A stretch of 64,000 nt of DNA from Palsa-504 sp963795795 (GCA_963795795.1 CAWCJS010000001.1:124001-188000), one strand, 5' to 3'. Positions 7,906 through 17,860 are shown, counted from the stretch's first letter. A program made the numbers and translations. The notes: generated by a model from the letters alone, not told the origin.

Positions 7906-9939
7906 ATGACGAGTGAGGCCGGCCCCGCCGCCCCTACTCGGCTGGACGTGCCCGCTGAGCGGGTCACGGAGCTCCCCGCTGACCGGGTCACGGAGCATCC
8001 CACTGACCCGGTCACGGAGCTTCCCGACCGGGCCAAGGAGCTTCCCGCGGAGCGGGCTGCAGAGCTTGCTGCCGCGCTCGCGGACGGGGCCCGCGCGCTG
8101 TACACGGACGGCGATCTGCGGGCTAGCCGCCAGAACTTCGAGCGGGCCTATCAGCTCGCCGAGCGGGCCGGCGACGTGCAGGCGATGGCCCAGGCTGTCC
8201 TGGGCCTGGGCGGCCTCTGGGTCTCCGAACGCCGCACCGTCACCGGTGCCGTCCTGCTCGAGTCACGGCTTGAGCACGTTCTTTCGCTGCTCGACCCGCG
8301 CTCCTCGCTGGCGCTCCGGATCCGGGCCCGGCTGGCGGGCGAGGCGGACTACCTCCGCGGCGGGCACGAGGCGATCCTGGCCGAGCTGGCCGCGGCCCGG
8401 GCCGCCGCGGACCCCGAACTGCTGGCGGAGGCCCTGAGCATGGCGCACCACTGCCTGCTCGGCCCGGACGACGTCACCCGGCGCAGCGGGCTGGCCGTCG
8501 AGATGATCAAGGCGAGCTTTCGCACCGAACGCCGCAGCGACCTGCTGGTGGGCCTGCTCTGGCAGACGGTCGACTCCTACTTCGCGGGTGACCACCGCGC
8601 CGGGCGGCACCTGGGCGAGCTGCGTGATCAACTCCGGCAGCAGGACCACCTGGCCGTCGCGTTCATCGTCAGCGCCATCGACGTCATGCTGGCCATCCGC
8701 GCGGGGCGCTTCGAGGAGGCGGAATCCCTGGTCGGCTTCTGCGCCGCGAGCGGGGCCACCGCGGGCGACGTGGACCACGAGTGGTGGCCGGGCGCCCAGC
8801 TGGTGACGATCCGCTGGTACCAGGGCCGGCTCGCCGAGCTGCTGCCCGCCCTGCGCGACCAGGTAGGCTCCCCGGACCAGTCGGCGGTGGACAACTCCGC
8901 CCTGGCCGCGCTGGCCGTCGCCGCGGCCCTGGGCGGGGACCAGCGGACGGCGGCTAGCTCGCTGGGGACCCTGTGCGGCGACGACCTCGCCGGCCTGCCG
9001 CGCTCCAGCAGCTGGCTGGCGACGATGGACGGCGTCGTGGAGGCCGCGTACCTGCTCGACCGCGCCGACGTCGGCGATCGGGCCTACGAGCTGCTCCGCC
9101 CGTACGCCGGCCTGCCGATGCTGGGCGGCCCCGGGATCACCTGCTTCGGGTCGGCTCATCATGCGCTCGGGGTCGCCTCGCTGACGTCGGGACACGTGGA
9201 TCGGGCCATCGATCACCTGCGCGCGGCGATCAAGCACAACCTGGCCCTGGCGCACTGGCCCGCGACGGTCGCCTCCAGGCAGCGGCTGGCGGAGGCGTAC
9301 CGGCTCCGCGGGCAGCCGGGGGACGCCGGAGCCGCGCGAGCCGAAGCGGAGGCGGCGGCCAGCGAGGCGTCCGCGCTGGGCATCCCCGTGCCGGACAGCC
9401 GCGCGCGCAGGCCGTCCGGCGCGTTCGCCCAGTGCCGCCGGGTCGGCCGGAAGTGGCACCTGACCTGGCAGGACCGCAGCGTCCTGGTGGAGGACAGCAT
9501 CGGGATGGCCCACCTGGCCGTCCTGATCGCCAGTCCGCGCCGGGAGATCCTGGCCGCCTACCTCGCGGCGGGGCTCGCTGCGCTCGGTGCCGCCGACGAC
9601 ACCGGCTCGGCCTACCCGGTGCTGGACGAGGCCGCGATCCGCGAGTACCGGGCCCGCATGCAGCGCCTCGACGCCGAGCTTGACCAGCTGGACCCGGACG
9701 GCGACCGGGCCGCCATCGCGCAGGAGGAACGAGAGTGGCTCGTCGCCCAGCTGGCCGGCGCCGCGGGGTTCGGCGGACGGATCAGGTCCTTCCCCGACCA
9801 GCCGGAACGCGCCCGGGTCGCCGTGGGCAAGGCCATCCGCCGGGCGCTGGCCCGGATCGCCGAGACGGACGCCACCCTCGGCGACCACCTGCGGCAGACG
9901 GTGCACACCGGAGTCCGCTGCTCCTACTGGCCGGGCTGA
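7906..9939 (+). CDS. Large helical-repeat (TPR-like) protein of regulator type, function unknown
   Basis: 677 residues, no signal peptide. Residues about 15-50 are an imperfect repeat of the type VTELPADR. Residues 55-495 are rich in Ala/Leu helices like TPR arrays. The C-terminal 170 residues match a domain often found at the end of actinobacterial regulators and ATPases: a WHLTWQDRSV strand region, PVLDEAAIREYRARM, a charged coiled stretch, then GFGGRIRSF, ERARVAVGKAIRRAL and a terminal VRCSYWP. No DNA-binding or NTPase motif is seen, so it may be a sensor or scaffold part of such systems. ATG 7906 is the first start after the divergent lipid kinase gene. Confidence 0.7.
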   Translation: MTSEAGPAAPTRLDVPAERVTELPADRVTEHPTDPVTELPDRAKELPAERAAELAAALADGARALYTDGDLRASRQNFERAYQLAERAGDVQAMAQAVLGLGGLWVSERRTVTGAVLLESRLEHVLSLLDPRSSLALRIRARLAGEADYLRGGHEAILAELAAARAAADPELLAEALSMAHHCLLGPDDVTRRSGLAVEMIKASFRTERRSDLLVGLLWQTVDSYFAGDHRAGRHLGELRDQLRQQDHLAVAFIVSAIDVMLAIRAGRFEEAESLVGFCAASGATAGDVDHEWWPGAQLVTIRWYQGRLAELLPALRDQVGSPDQSAVDNSALAALAVAAALGGDQRTAASSLGTLCGDDLAGLPRSSSWLATMDGVVEAAYLLDRADVGDRAYELLRPYAGLPMLGGPGITCFGSAHHALGVASLTSGHVDRAIDHLRAAIKHNLALAHWPATVASRQRLAEAYRLRGQPGDAGAARAEAEAAASEASALGIPVPDSRARRPSGAFAQCRRVGRKWHLTWQDRSVLVEDSIGMAHLAVLIASPRREILAAYLAAGLAALGAADDTGSAYPVLDEAAIREYRARMQRLDAELDQLDPDGDRAAIAQEEREWLVAQLAGAAGFGGRIRSFPDQPERARVAVGKAIRRALARIAETDATLGDHLRQTVHTGVRCSYWPG

Positions 9940-10033
9940 GGCCAGCCGGCCGACGCTAACCGCCCTATGCATGGAACGGGATGGCACGGGATGGACCGCC
10001 GCTAGCGTGTAAGCCAAACGACGGGGTCATATC

Positions 10034-10504
10034 GTGCAGCAGAACGAACTCAGGCGCGACGCAGGCGTCACCATCGTCGCGCAGCGCCCGCGCTACACCG
10101 TCACGATCGGCATCATGATCGCGATCCTGGTCCTCGGGGCGGTGGTCAGCGAGACCAACCCGTACGCCCTCGGAACCCGGATTTTCATCGTTGCCTTCTT
10201 CGGCGCCTTCGTCGCTTTGTGCGTCTGGATCTGGTTCTGGAAGAACCGGTACCGGAGCCATATCGAGGTCGCCGACGACGCCATCAGGTACGTGCGCTGG
10301 TCCGGGGAGCAGACCGTCGTGCTGTCGCGCCCGGAGTCAGGCGAGCTCCGAATCGTCCGCAGGCTCAGCGACCGCAAGCTCTTCCTGTACGACCGCCTGG
10401 TCGTCCCGGGCACCGGCGGGTGGATGAACCTGAGGTGGTTCTCCACCCGCGCCGTCAGGCAGGCCTGCCTGGCCCGCGGATGGCGCGTCTACGGCGCTTC
10501 CTGA
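10034..10504 (+). CDS. Small membrane protein with cytoplasmic PH-like tail
   Basis: 156 residues starting at GTG. Two adjacent hydrophobic helices (about residues 24-42 and 50-69, ending in FFGAFVALCVWIWFW) are followed by a basic turn and a beta-rich 80-residue tail resembling the PH-like domains of small actinobacterial membrane proteins. No enzymatic motif is visible. It stands alone between the helical-repeat gene and the kinase gene, with 174 bp of non-coding DNA before the latter. Confidence 0.65.
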   Translation: MQQNELRRDAGVTIVAQRPRYTVTIGIMIAILVLGAVVSETNPYALGTRIFIVAFFGAFVALCVWIWFWKNRYRSHIEVADDAIRYVRWSGEQTVVLSRPESGELRIVRRLSDRKLFLYDRLVVPGTGGWMNLRWFSTRAVRQACLARGWRVYGAS

Positions 10505-10678
10505 CCTACCGCCCGGAGCCGGCCCAATTCCCATTGGCCCATACGGGCCTGGTGAAATGTCGCTATTGTTGGGGGTCGGGCTGCGGGGACTGGCCCGGGC
10601 TCGGGATGATGGCCGGGCCCTAGATCCCGGGCCGTACGTTGTGCTGTTGCCTACCTGGCGCACCGCGGACGGAGGCTC

Positions 10679-12616
10679 GTGACAGATCAAGTGCTGCGGG
10701 GAATGCCCGACAGCATCGCCGGATACCTGCTGGAAGGGTATATCGGCCAGGGCGGCACGGGCGCGGTCTACCTTGCGCGGGACGAGCGGCTCGGCCGCAA
10801 GGTGGCGTTCAAGGTCGTGGCGCCGGAACTGGCGCGCGATGACGCCTTCCGGGCCAGGTTCCTCCGCGAGTCGCGGGAGGCGACCGTGGTGGGCCACCCG
10901 CACATCATCCCCGTCTACCAGGCCGGCGAGGCGGCCGGGATGGTCTACCTGGCCATGCGCTACGTCCAGGACGGCAACGTCCGGTCGCTGGTCAGCCGCC
11001 GCGGTCCGCTTGACTCCGCCCAGGCCTGGAGCATCATTGCCCAGGTCGCGTCGGCGCTAGATGCTGCTCACGCCCACGGCCTGATCCACCGCGACGTCAA
11101 ACCCGCCAGCATGCTCGTCGACGCCAGCGGCGAGGCGGAGCCTAGGACGCCGTACCAGGTCGGCCGCGGTGACGTCGCCCACGTGTACCTGTCCGATTTC
11201 GGGATGAGCATGAACCCGCTGCCGGGCGAGAGCAGCGCGACGGGCCAGTTCGCGGGCACCCTCGATTACGTCGCACCCGAGCTGATCCGGGGCCGCGCCC
11301 TGGACGGGCGAGCGGACCTGTACTCGCTGGCCTGCGCCGGGTTCGAGCTCCTGTGCGGCACGCCGCCGTTCGCGCAGGACCACGGCGTGACCGTGATGTA
11401 CGACCAGCTGTACGTCCCGCCACCCGCGGCAACCGTCCGGCGCCCCGACCTGCCCGCGGCCGTTGACGTGGTGCTGGCCCGGGCGCTGGCCAAGAACCCG
11501 GCCGACCGCTACGCGACGTGCGGCCAGTTCGCCGAGGAACTGCAGGGGGCGCTGGGCCTGCGTCCTGCGCGTTCTCGCTCGCAACGGCTCGCCGGCCTGT
11601 CCGCGGCCACCCGCCCCAACGGCGAGGAGCGACCCGCCCAGCCCCGCAACTCAGCGCCAGCCCTGGCGCGCGTCCCACCGGGAGCCGGGATACTCCGGCC
11701 GCACGACCCAACGCTTTCATCCTCCGGGACCGGGGTGCTCCGCCCGAACGAGCCAGCGCCAGCCCCGGCGCTCTCTCGCTCCGGGGCCGCGGTACCGCGC
11801 TCCCCGTCCGCGCCGTCGGCTCCGCCCATGGCCGCGGTCCTGCGGTCGCCGCCCCCGCCGCCCGCGGCCGCAGCGCTGCGGTCCCCACCCGCGCCGCCCG
11901 CAGCCGGACCGGACCCGCTGAGCGAGCCAGCCGACCCTGAACCCCAGGCGCCCCAGCGGCGCCCCGGCCGCGTCAGGCTCGTCGTGGCCGTCGCAGCGGT
12001 AGCCATCACGGCGGTCGCGGTGGCCGTCGGCGTCCTCGCGTCCCACCCGAGCCGGTCGGCACCGGCCGCATCGACCACGCCAGCCGCATCGGCCGCCACA
12101 TCAGCCGCGCCAGCCACGTCGGCCGTATCCTCGCCCGCCGCGTCCTCCACGCCATCGGTGTCGGCGTCGACCCTGGCGTCACGGCAGGCGACCGCCGTGA
12201 GCAACCTGCTGAATTCGAGCGCAGCCACCCGCGAGGCGCTGCAAAACGCGGTCACCGAGGTCCGTGCTTGCACCAACCTGTCCGGTGCGGTCGGCCAGAT
12301 CCAGCGCGTCGTGGCCCAGCGCAACAGTCAGTACCAGCAGGCCTCGGCCCTGCCGACCGCCGACCTGGCCAGTGGCGCGATCGTGAAGTCCGATCTGATC
12401 ACGGCCTTGCGTGACTCGCTGAACGCCGACCGGGACTACCTCACGTGGGCGCAGCAGCAGAGCGCCGGTTGCACGCCGGGTGCACAATCCGGCGCGTACA
12501 CCACCGCGTATAACGCTGACCAGCAGGCCAACGCGGCCAAGGCGGAGTTTGCTCAGGTCTGGAGCCCGATCGCGGCCCGATACGGCCTCAGCCAGCAGTC
12601 ATCCGAAAGCATCTAG
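10679..12616 (+). CDS. Membrane Ser/Thr protein kinase with Ser in place of catalytic-loop Asn
   Basis: 645 residues. Kinase domain at about 15-290: glycine loop GQGGTG, ATP-binding Lys in VAFKVV, catalytic loop HRDVKPAS, DFG present, APE region YVAPEL. The usual Asn five residues after the catalytic Asp (HRDxKPxN) is Ser here, which would weaken Mg binding. A Pro/Ala/Ser-rich linker (about 300-430) has repeated SSGTGVLRP-like units. One transmembrane helix (about 432-455) leads to an extracellular Ala/Ser/Thr-rich stretch and a C-terminal helical domain containing two Cys residues. Start is GTG 10679. It is transcribed toward lhr, separated by a short spacer holding a dispersed repeat. Confidence 0.85.
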   Translation: MTDQVLRGMPDSIAGYLLEGYIGQGGTGAVYLARDERLGRKVAFKVVAPELARDDAFRARFLRESREATVVGHPHIIPVYQAGEAAGMVYLAMRYVQDGNVRSLVSRRGPLDSAQAWSIIAQVASALDAAHAHGLIHRDVKPASMLVDASGEAEPRTPYQVGRGDVAHVYLSDFGMSMNPLPGESSATGQFAGTLDYVAPELIRGRALDGRADLYSLACAGFELLCGTPPFAQDHGVTVMYDQLYVPPPAATVRRPDLPAAVDVVLARALAKNPADRYATCGQFAEELQGALGLRPARSRSQRLAGLSAATRPNGEERPAQPRNSAPALARVPPGAGILRPHDPTLSSSGTGVLRPNEPAPAPALSRSGAAVPRSPSAPSAPPMAAVLRSPPPPPAAAALRSPPAPPAAGPDPLSEPADPEPQAPQRRPGRVRLVVAVAAVAITAVAVAVGVLASHPSRSAPAASTTPAASAATSAAPATSAVSSPAASSTPSVSASTLASRQATAVSNLLNSSAATREALQNAVTEVRACTNLSGAVGQIQRVVAQRNSQYQQASALPTADLASGAIVKSDLITALRDSLNADRDYLTWAQQQSAGCTPGAQSGAYTTAYNADQQANAAKAEFAQVWSPIAARYGLSQQSSESI

Positions 12617-12684
12617 CTCCTGGGCACAGGGCAGCCCCTGCCCCGCGTGCACGTCCGCGCCCACGACCTGCCCTAAGCCCTTTT

Positions 12685-12707
12685 TTATCCCGAACGACCG
12701 TTGGTGC
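12685..12707. repeat. Dispersed 23-bp intergenic repeat, copy 1
   Basis: Begins with the 13-mer TTATCCCGAACGA and ends CGTTGGTGC. It matches 29485-29507 at 22 of 23 positions, and the 13-mer recurs at 58477. It is located between the convergent kinase and lhr genes and preceded by a run of T. Confidence 0.75.
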
Positions 12708-12743
12708 GCTCCCCATAACCCTGAAGGCCCCGCCCGGCGGCGG

Positions 12744-15700
12744 TCAGCTTGCGCGCAGCCGCAGCCCTCGCGGCGTCGGGCGGAAGCCTGCCGCCTCGAG
12801 CGCCTGCGCCAGCGGGGAGCCCTCGGCACCCGCCCGGTGGCCGACCGTGAGGCCGTCGGCCCGTTCGACGGTCAGGCGGCCCAGCGCGCCATCGCGGACG
12901 GCGGAAGCCAGCGCCACCGCGCTGGGGCGCAGCAATTCCGGGTCATCGGTCCAGGACAGCAGGGTCTTGCCGCCGCGCTCCACGTACAGCACGAGCGATC
13001 CGTCCGCGAGGACGACCAGCGCACCCGCCTTCCGGCCCGGCCGGTGGGAGGTCGGCGTCTCGCCGGGGCGCTCGGGCCACGGCAGCGCCGCCCCGTACGG
13101 CTGAGCCGGGTCCGCCGCCGCCAGCAGTGCCAGCCCCAGGGCAGCGTCCGTCTGCGCGGACAGAGCCCGCATCCGGTCCACCGCGCCGGGCAGGGCGAAC
13201 TGCGCCGCGCCGAGCCCCTCGACGAAATACCCCCGCCGGCACTGGCCGGCCTCTTCCATCGCCCGCAGCACCGGGTAGACCGCGGCGAAACCGCCGGGTA
13301 TCCGCTCGGCGGCGACCGCGCCCCTGGTCAGCACGCCGTGCCGCTCCAGCAGCGTCAGCGCCAGCGCGTGCGCGCGCAGCGTCTGGGCCCCGTTCCTGCC
13401 GTCGCGACTGGCTCGCCCCTCGCCCTCGGGCTCCCGCCCGGGCAGCAGCGACCACCTGCCGCTGACCGTCGGAGGGCCGGTCCGCGTCGGCATCGACGGC
13501 CTGCCGAACCCGTACCGCCGCCCCACCGCCCCGGCCCGGGGCCTGCGCGGCGCGGGTGCGGCCGGAGCGGCTCGCCGCTGCTGGCTGCCGAGCGTGACAC
13601 GCAGCGGGGCCAGCGTGTCGTTGGTCAGCAGCCCGGCCCAGACCAGGTCCCAGAGCGCGGCCGCGACCTCCCGGTCGTCGGGCAGGGCGGCGCCGGCTGC
13701 CTGAACCCCAGAGCCGCCGAGCAGGGCCGTGGTCCGGTCGCTGAGCATGCGGAAGAACAGCGCCCCGCCCCCGCCGAGGGCCTCGAGCAGGGCTGTATGC
13801 AACGGCGTCATGGTCACCTCGCCCGGCTCCGGGAGCATGAGCGGGGCGCTGTCGGCGGGCGCGAGCACCACCCAGCCGTCGCCGCCGGGCAGCGCTCCGG
13901 CCCCGGCCCAGACGACCTCGCCCGCCGAGGTCAGCTCGTCCAGGAGGGCGGGGGAGTAGCCCGGCAGCCGTCCTGGCAGGACGAGCGTTTCCAGCGCGGA
14001 CGCGGGCACCGGCGCCCCGGCCAGCCGTTCCACCACCTCAAGCACCGCGCCGGCGTCCGCCCGCCGCCTCGTCCCGCGCGCACCATTCCCGGAGGCGCCA
14101 CTTCCGTAGGCGCCGCTCCCCGAGGCGCCGCCGCCGGACGCGCGGCCCCCGGACGCGCCGCTCCCGGGCTTGCCGGGACCTACCCGGCCGGTACCGGGCT
14201 CGCTGACCGCCGGCCCGGTGATCCCGTGCCAGGCGGGCAGGAACCTGGCCAGCACCTCCGGCGGGACCGGCTCGGCCTCCCGGCGCAGCCTGGCCAGGCA
14301 GCGCCGCCGCAGCAGCCGCAGGACCTCGGCGTCGCACCATTCGGTGCCGCCGGCCGCCGCCTGCCCGGTCGGCAGGAACTCGCCCTCGACCACCCGGCCC
14401 GCCGCGGCCAGCCGGCGCAGCGCCATCGTCACCACCGCGGGGCCCAGCCCGTACCGGGCGGCCAGCGTCGCCGCAGTGAACGGGCCGTGCGTCCGTGCGT
14501 ACCTGGTCACCAGGTCGCCGAGCGGGTCGGCGACCGGCTCGGTGAATACCTCGGGGACCCCGAGCGGGAGCGGAACCCCGAGCGCGTCCCGCAGCCGGCC
14601 CGCGTCCTCGATGGCGGCCCACATCGGCTGCCCTGCGATCCGCACGCCGATGGCGCGGCGTGCCGTCGACAGGTCCGCCAGCCAGCCCTGTCCGGCGGCG
14701 GGATCGGCGCACCGCTCCGCTACCTCCTCGGGGGTCAGCGGCCCGGCGGTGCGCAGCAGGTCGGCCACGCCCTCCAGGTCGCGGCACCTGCGGCCCTCCG
14801 ACAGGTGCTGCAGGTCGCGCTCGACCTCCGCGATGACCGCCGGGTCGAGCAGCTCGCGCAGCCCGTCCTGGCCGAGCAACTCGGCCAGCAGGGCCGTGTC
14901 GAGGGACAAAGCCTGGGCGCGCCGTTCGGCCAGGGGCGCGTCGCCTTCGTACATGAACGCGCCGACGTAGCGGAAGAGCAGTGACTTGCCGAACGGGCTC
15001 GGCGTCGCGGTCTCCACCTCGACGATCCGGATCCGGCGGGCGGCGATGTCGCGGAGCAGCGCGGTCAGGGCGGGGACGTCGAACACGTCCTGCAGGCACT
15101 CCCTGACCGTCTCAAGCACGATCGGGAACGCCGGGTACCTGCTCGCGATCTCGAGGAGCTGCGCGGAGCGCTGCCGCTGCTGCCAGAGCGGCGTCCGGCG
15201 CCCCGGCTGCCGCCGGGGCAGGAGCAGGGCCCGGCTGGCGCACTCGCGGAACCGGGACGCGAACAGCGCGCTGGCGCCCACCTCGGCGGTGACCAGATCG
15301 CCGATCTCCTCGGGGTCGAGCAGCGCGAGCCCGGTCGGCGGGGGTTCGTCGGAATCGGGCACCCGGATGAGGATCCCGTCGTCGGTGTGCAGCGCCTGGA
15401 CGTCCATCCCGTCGTACCGCTCGCGCAGCCGGGCCGCGATGGCCAGCGCCCACGGCGCGTGCACCCGGTCCCCGTACGGGCTGTGCAGGACGACCCGCCA
15501 GTCGCCCAGCTCATCGCGGAACCGCTCGACGACCAGCGTCCGGTCGTCGGGCACGTAGCCGGTGGCGGCGCGCTGGTCGGCGAGGTACCGCAGCAGGTTC
15601 TTGGCCGCCAGCTCGTCCAGGCCGGCCTGCTCCAGCTTCCGCGCCGCCGCAGGCTCGGTCGCCGCGGCCAGCTCGCGGCACGCCGCCCCGATGGCCCGGC

Positions 15701-17636
15701 CCAGCTCGGCGGGTCGGCCCGGCGTATCGCCGTGCCAGAACGGCAGCCGGCCCGGCTGGCCGGGGGCGGGCGTGACGAGCACCCGGTCGGGCGTGATGTC
15801 CTCGATCCGCCACGAGCTGGCGCCGAGCACGAACACGTCGCCGACCCGCGACTCGTACACCATCTCCTCATCGAGTTCCCCGACGCGCCGCGGCTGCCGG
15901 CTCGAGTCCGTGGCTAGGAAGACGCCGAACAGCCCGCGGTCGGGGATCGTGCCACCGCTGGTGACGGCGAGTTTCTGCGCGCCCGGCCTGGCCCGGATGA
16001 TCCCGGCCACCCGGTCCCAGACGATCCGCGGCCGAAGCCCGGCGAATTCCTCGCCCGGGTACCGCCCGGCCAGCATGTCGAGCACGGCCTCGAGCACCGG
16101 CCGGGTCAGACCGCCGAACGGCGCGGCCCGGCGCACCATCCGTTCCAGCTCGTCCACCGGCCAGTCGTCCAGCGCCGTCATCGCCACGATCTGCTGCGCC
16201 AGCACGTCCAGCGGGTTGTGCGGGATCCGCAGCTCTTCGATCTGGCCGTCCCGCATCCGCTCCGCGACCACGGCGGACTGGACCAGGTCGCCCTGGTACT
16301 TGGGGAAGATGATGCCGCGGGAGACGTCGCCCACGTTATGCCCGGCCCGCCCGACCCGCTGCAGGCCGCTGGCCACCGAGGGCGGCGACTCGACCTGCAC
16401 CACCAGGTCCACCGCGCCCATGTCGATGCCGAGCTCCAGACTGGAGGTCGCGACCACCGCGGGCAGCCGACCGGCCTTCAGCGCCTCCTCGATCTCGGCG
16501 CGCTCCTGCCGCGACACCGACCCGTGATGAGCTCGGGCGACCTCCGCGGGGACACCCGCCGCCGCACCAGACTGCGCCATGATCTCGGCCGGTCGTGCCG
16601 GCCCGGGGGGGCGACTCCCGGAACCCTCCGCTCTTAGCCAGGCTGCCCGCTTCCCATCCCGCCGGGCCTCGGCGCGCTCGGCGGCCAGCTCGTTCAGCCG
16701 GCCGCACAGGCGCTCGGCCAGCCGGCGTGAGTTCGCGAAGACGATCGTCGACTTGTGCTGCTCGATGAGGTCGAGGACCCGTTCCTCCACATGCGGCCAG
16801 ATCGATCGCGCGGGCGCCGGGCCGTTTTCCGACCCGTCGTCGCCCCGGCCGGGCGGGGTCTCGAGGTCGGTCATGTCCTCGACCGGGACGACCACCTTCA
16901 GCTCGATCCGCTTGGGGCTGGGTGGCTGGACCACGGTCACTGTCCTGGTCCCGCCCAGGAACGTGGCCACCTCTTCCACCGGCCGGACCGTCGCCGACAA
17001 CCCCACGCGCTGCGCGGGGCGCCCCGCCACCCCTCGCAACGCATCGAGGCGCTCCAGCGAAAGGGCCAGGTGCGCGCCGCGCTTGTTCCCCGCGACGGCG
17101 TGCACCTCGTCCACGATGACCGTCTCTACCCCGCGCAGGGTCTCCCTGGCCTGCGAGGTGAGCAGCAGGAACAGCGACTCAGGCGTGGTGATAAGGATGT
17201 CGGGTGGCTTGGTGACGAGCTTCCTGCGGTCCTCGGCCGCGGTGTCGCCGGTGCGGATCCCGACGCGGATGTCCGGCTCGGGGAGTCCGAGCCGGTGCGC
17301 GGCGTGCCTGATCCCGGTCAGCGGGGCGCGCAGGTTCCGCTCGATGTCCACCGCCAGCGCCTTGAGCGGGGAGACGTACAGCACCCGGCAGCGCAGCTTC
17401 GGGTCCTCGGGCGGTGGCAGCGCCGCCAGCTTGTCGATCGCCCACAGGAACGCGGCCAGCGTCTTGCCCGACCCGGTCGGGGCGACGACCAGGGTGTCCT
17501 CGCCCTTGCCGATCGCCCGCCACGCCCCCGTCTGCGCGCGCGTCGGCTCCGCGAAGGCCCCCTCGAACCACGCTCGCGTGGCCGGCGAGAACCCGTCGAG
17601 GGCCTCAGCCCCACTCAGCGCCGACTCTTCTCCCAC
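12744..17636 (-). CDS. lhr: Large ATP-dependent helicase Lhr
   Basis: 1630-residue superfamily 2 DNA helicase implicated in DNA repair in actinobacteria; family members translocate 3' to 5' and unwind RNA:DNA hybrids. RecA-like domain 1 carries motif I PTGSGKT (about residue 53), motif Ia SPLKALA, TTPESL, the DEVH box and motif III LSATVRP. Domain 2 contains motif VI QRVGRAGH. Winged-helix and Lhr-specific C-terminal domains follow, a little longer than in E. coli or mycobacterial Lhr. A Gly/Ser/Ala-rich linker (encoded near 14080-14190) explains part of the extra length. The start is GTG 17636, in a GGGAG-rich context. It is transcribed divergently from the DeoR gene. Confidence 0.95.
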   Translation of the reverse strand: MGEESALSGAEALDGFSPATRAWFEGAFAEPTRAQTGAWRAIGKGEDTLVVAPTGSGKTLAAFLWAIDKLAALPPPEDPKLRCRVLYVSPLKALAVDIERNLRAPLTGIRHAAHRLGLPEPDIRVGIRTGDTAAEDRRKLVTKPPDILITTPESLFLLLTSQARETLRGVETVIVDEVHAVAGNKRGAHLALSLERLDALRGVAGRPAQRVGLSATVRPVEEVATFLGGTRTVTVVQPPSPKRIELKVVVPVEDMTDLETPPGRGDDGSENGPAPARSIWPHVEERVLDLIEQHKSTIVFANSRRLAERLCGRLNELAAERAEARRDGKRAAWLRAEGSGSRPPGPARPAEIMAQSGAAAGVPAEVARAHHGSVSRQERAEIEEALKAGRLPAVVATSSLELGIDMGAVDLVVQVESPPSVASGLQRVGRAGHNVGDVSRGIIFPKYQGDLVQSAVVAERMRDGQIEELRIPHNPLDVLAQQIVAMTALDDWPVDELERMVRRAAPFGGLTRPVLEAVLDMLAGRYPGEEFAGLRPRIVWDRVAGIIRARPGAQKLAVTSGGTIPDRGLFGVFLATDSSRQPRRVGELDEEMVYESRVGDVFVLGASSWRIEDITPDRVLVTPAPGQPGRLPFWHGDTPGRPAELGRAIGAACRELAAATEPAAARKLEQAGLDELAAKNLLRYLADQRAATGYVPDDRTLVVERFRDELGDWRVVLHSPYGDRVHAPWALAIAARLRERYDGMDVQALHTDDGILIRVPDSDEPPPTGLALLDPEEIGDLVTAEVGASALFASRFRECASRALLLPRRQPGRRTPLWQQRQRSAQLLEIASRYPAFPIVLETVRECLQDVFDVPALTALLRDIAARRIRIVEVETATPSPFGKSLLFRYVGAFMYEGDAPLAERRAQALSLDTALLAELLGQDGLRELLDPAVIAEVERDLQHLSEGRRCRDLEGVADLLRTAGPLTPEEVAERCADPAAGQGWLADLSTARRAIGVRIAGQPMWAAIEDAGRLRDALGVPLPLGVPEVFTEPVADPLGDLVTRYARTHGPFTAATLAARYGLGPAVVTMALRRLAAAGRVVEGEFLPTGQAAAGGTEWCDAEVLRLLRRRCLARLRREAEPVPPEVLARFLPAWHGITGPAVSEPGTGRVGPGKPGSGASGGRASGGGASGSGAYGSGASGNGARGTRRRADAGAVLEVVERLAGAPVPASALETLVLPGRLPGYSPALLDELTSAGEVVWAGAGALPGGDGWVVLAPADSAPLMLPEPGEVTMTPLHTALLEALGGGGALFFRMLSDRTTALLGGSGVQAAGAALPDDREVAAALWDLVWAGLLTNDTLAPLRVTLGSQQRRAAPAAPAPRRPRAGAVGRRYGFGRPSMPTRTGPPTVSGRWSLLPGREPEGEGRASRDGRNGAQTLRAHALALTLLERHGVLTRGAVAAERIPGGFAAVYPVLRAMEEAGQCRRGYFVEGLGAAQFALPGAVDRMRALSAQTDAALGLALLAAADPAQPYGAALPWPERPGETPTSHRPGRKAGALVVLADGSLVLYVERGGKTLLSWTDDPELLRPSAVALASAVRDGALGRLTVERADGLTVGHRAGAEGSPLAQALEAAGFRPTPRGLRLRAS

Positions 17637-17684
17637 ACTCCCATACTGCCCTGCCCCACCGACATTCTCGCCCGCCGCCGAGGA

Positions 17685-17726
17685 CGGCGGGCCATTCTCC
17701 CCCCGAGCGGCGGGCCATTCTCCCCC
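17685..17726. repeat. Two tandem 19-bp repeats in the lhr/DeoR spacer
   Basis: CGGCGGGCCATTCTCCCCC occurs at 17685-17703 and again at 17708-17726 (period 23). A degenerate third copy lies just before (CATTCTCGCCCGCC). Role unknown; it lies within the leader of lhr. Confidence 0.6.
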
Positions 17727-17842
17727 GAACGGCGGTGGCGACTCACCCGCCCACCAGCGAGGGCACGATGCGCACTAGCAGCGAGCGCGCCGCCGAGCGT
17801 TCGCGCAGTATCGCGCATACGGTGTGCAAGTAACGGGCTAAA

Positions 17843-17860
17843 CTGCGCATGATTGTGCAG
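17843..17860. promoter_or_regulatory. Inverted repeat, candidate DeoR operator
   Basis: CTGCGCA-TGAT-TGTGCAG, seven-base arms with one mismatch, 33 bp upstream of the DeoR start and inside the divergent lhr/DeoR region. Autoregulation by the DeoR protein is an inference. Confidence 0.4.

Noticed and set aside
12480..14984. Plus-strand open frame of over 800 codons
   Set aside because: Antisense of the Lhr helicase gene, with Arg/Gln/Gly-rich composition and no domain.
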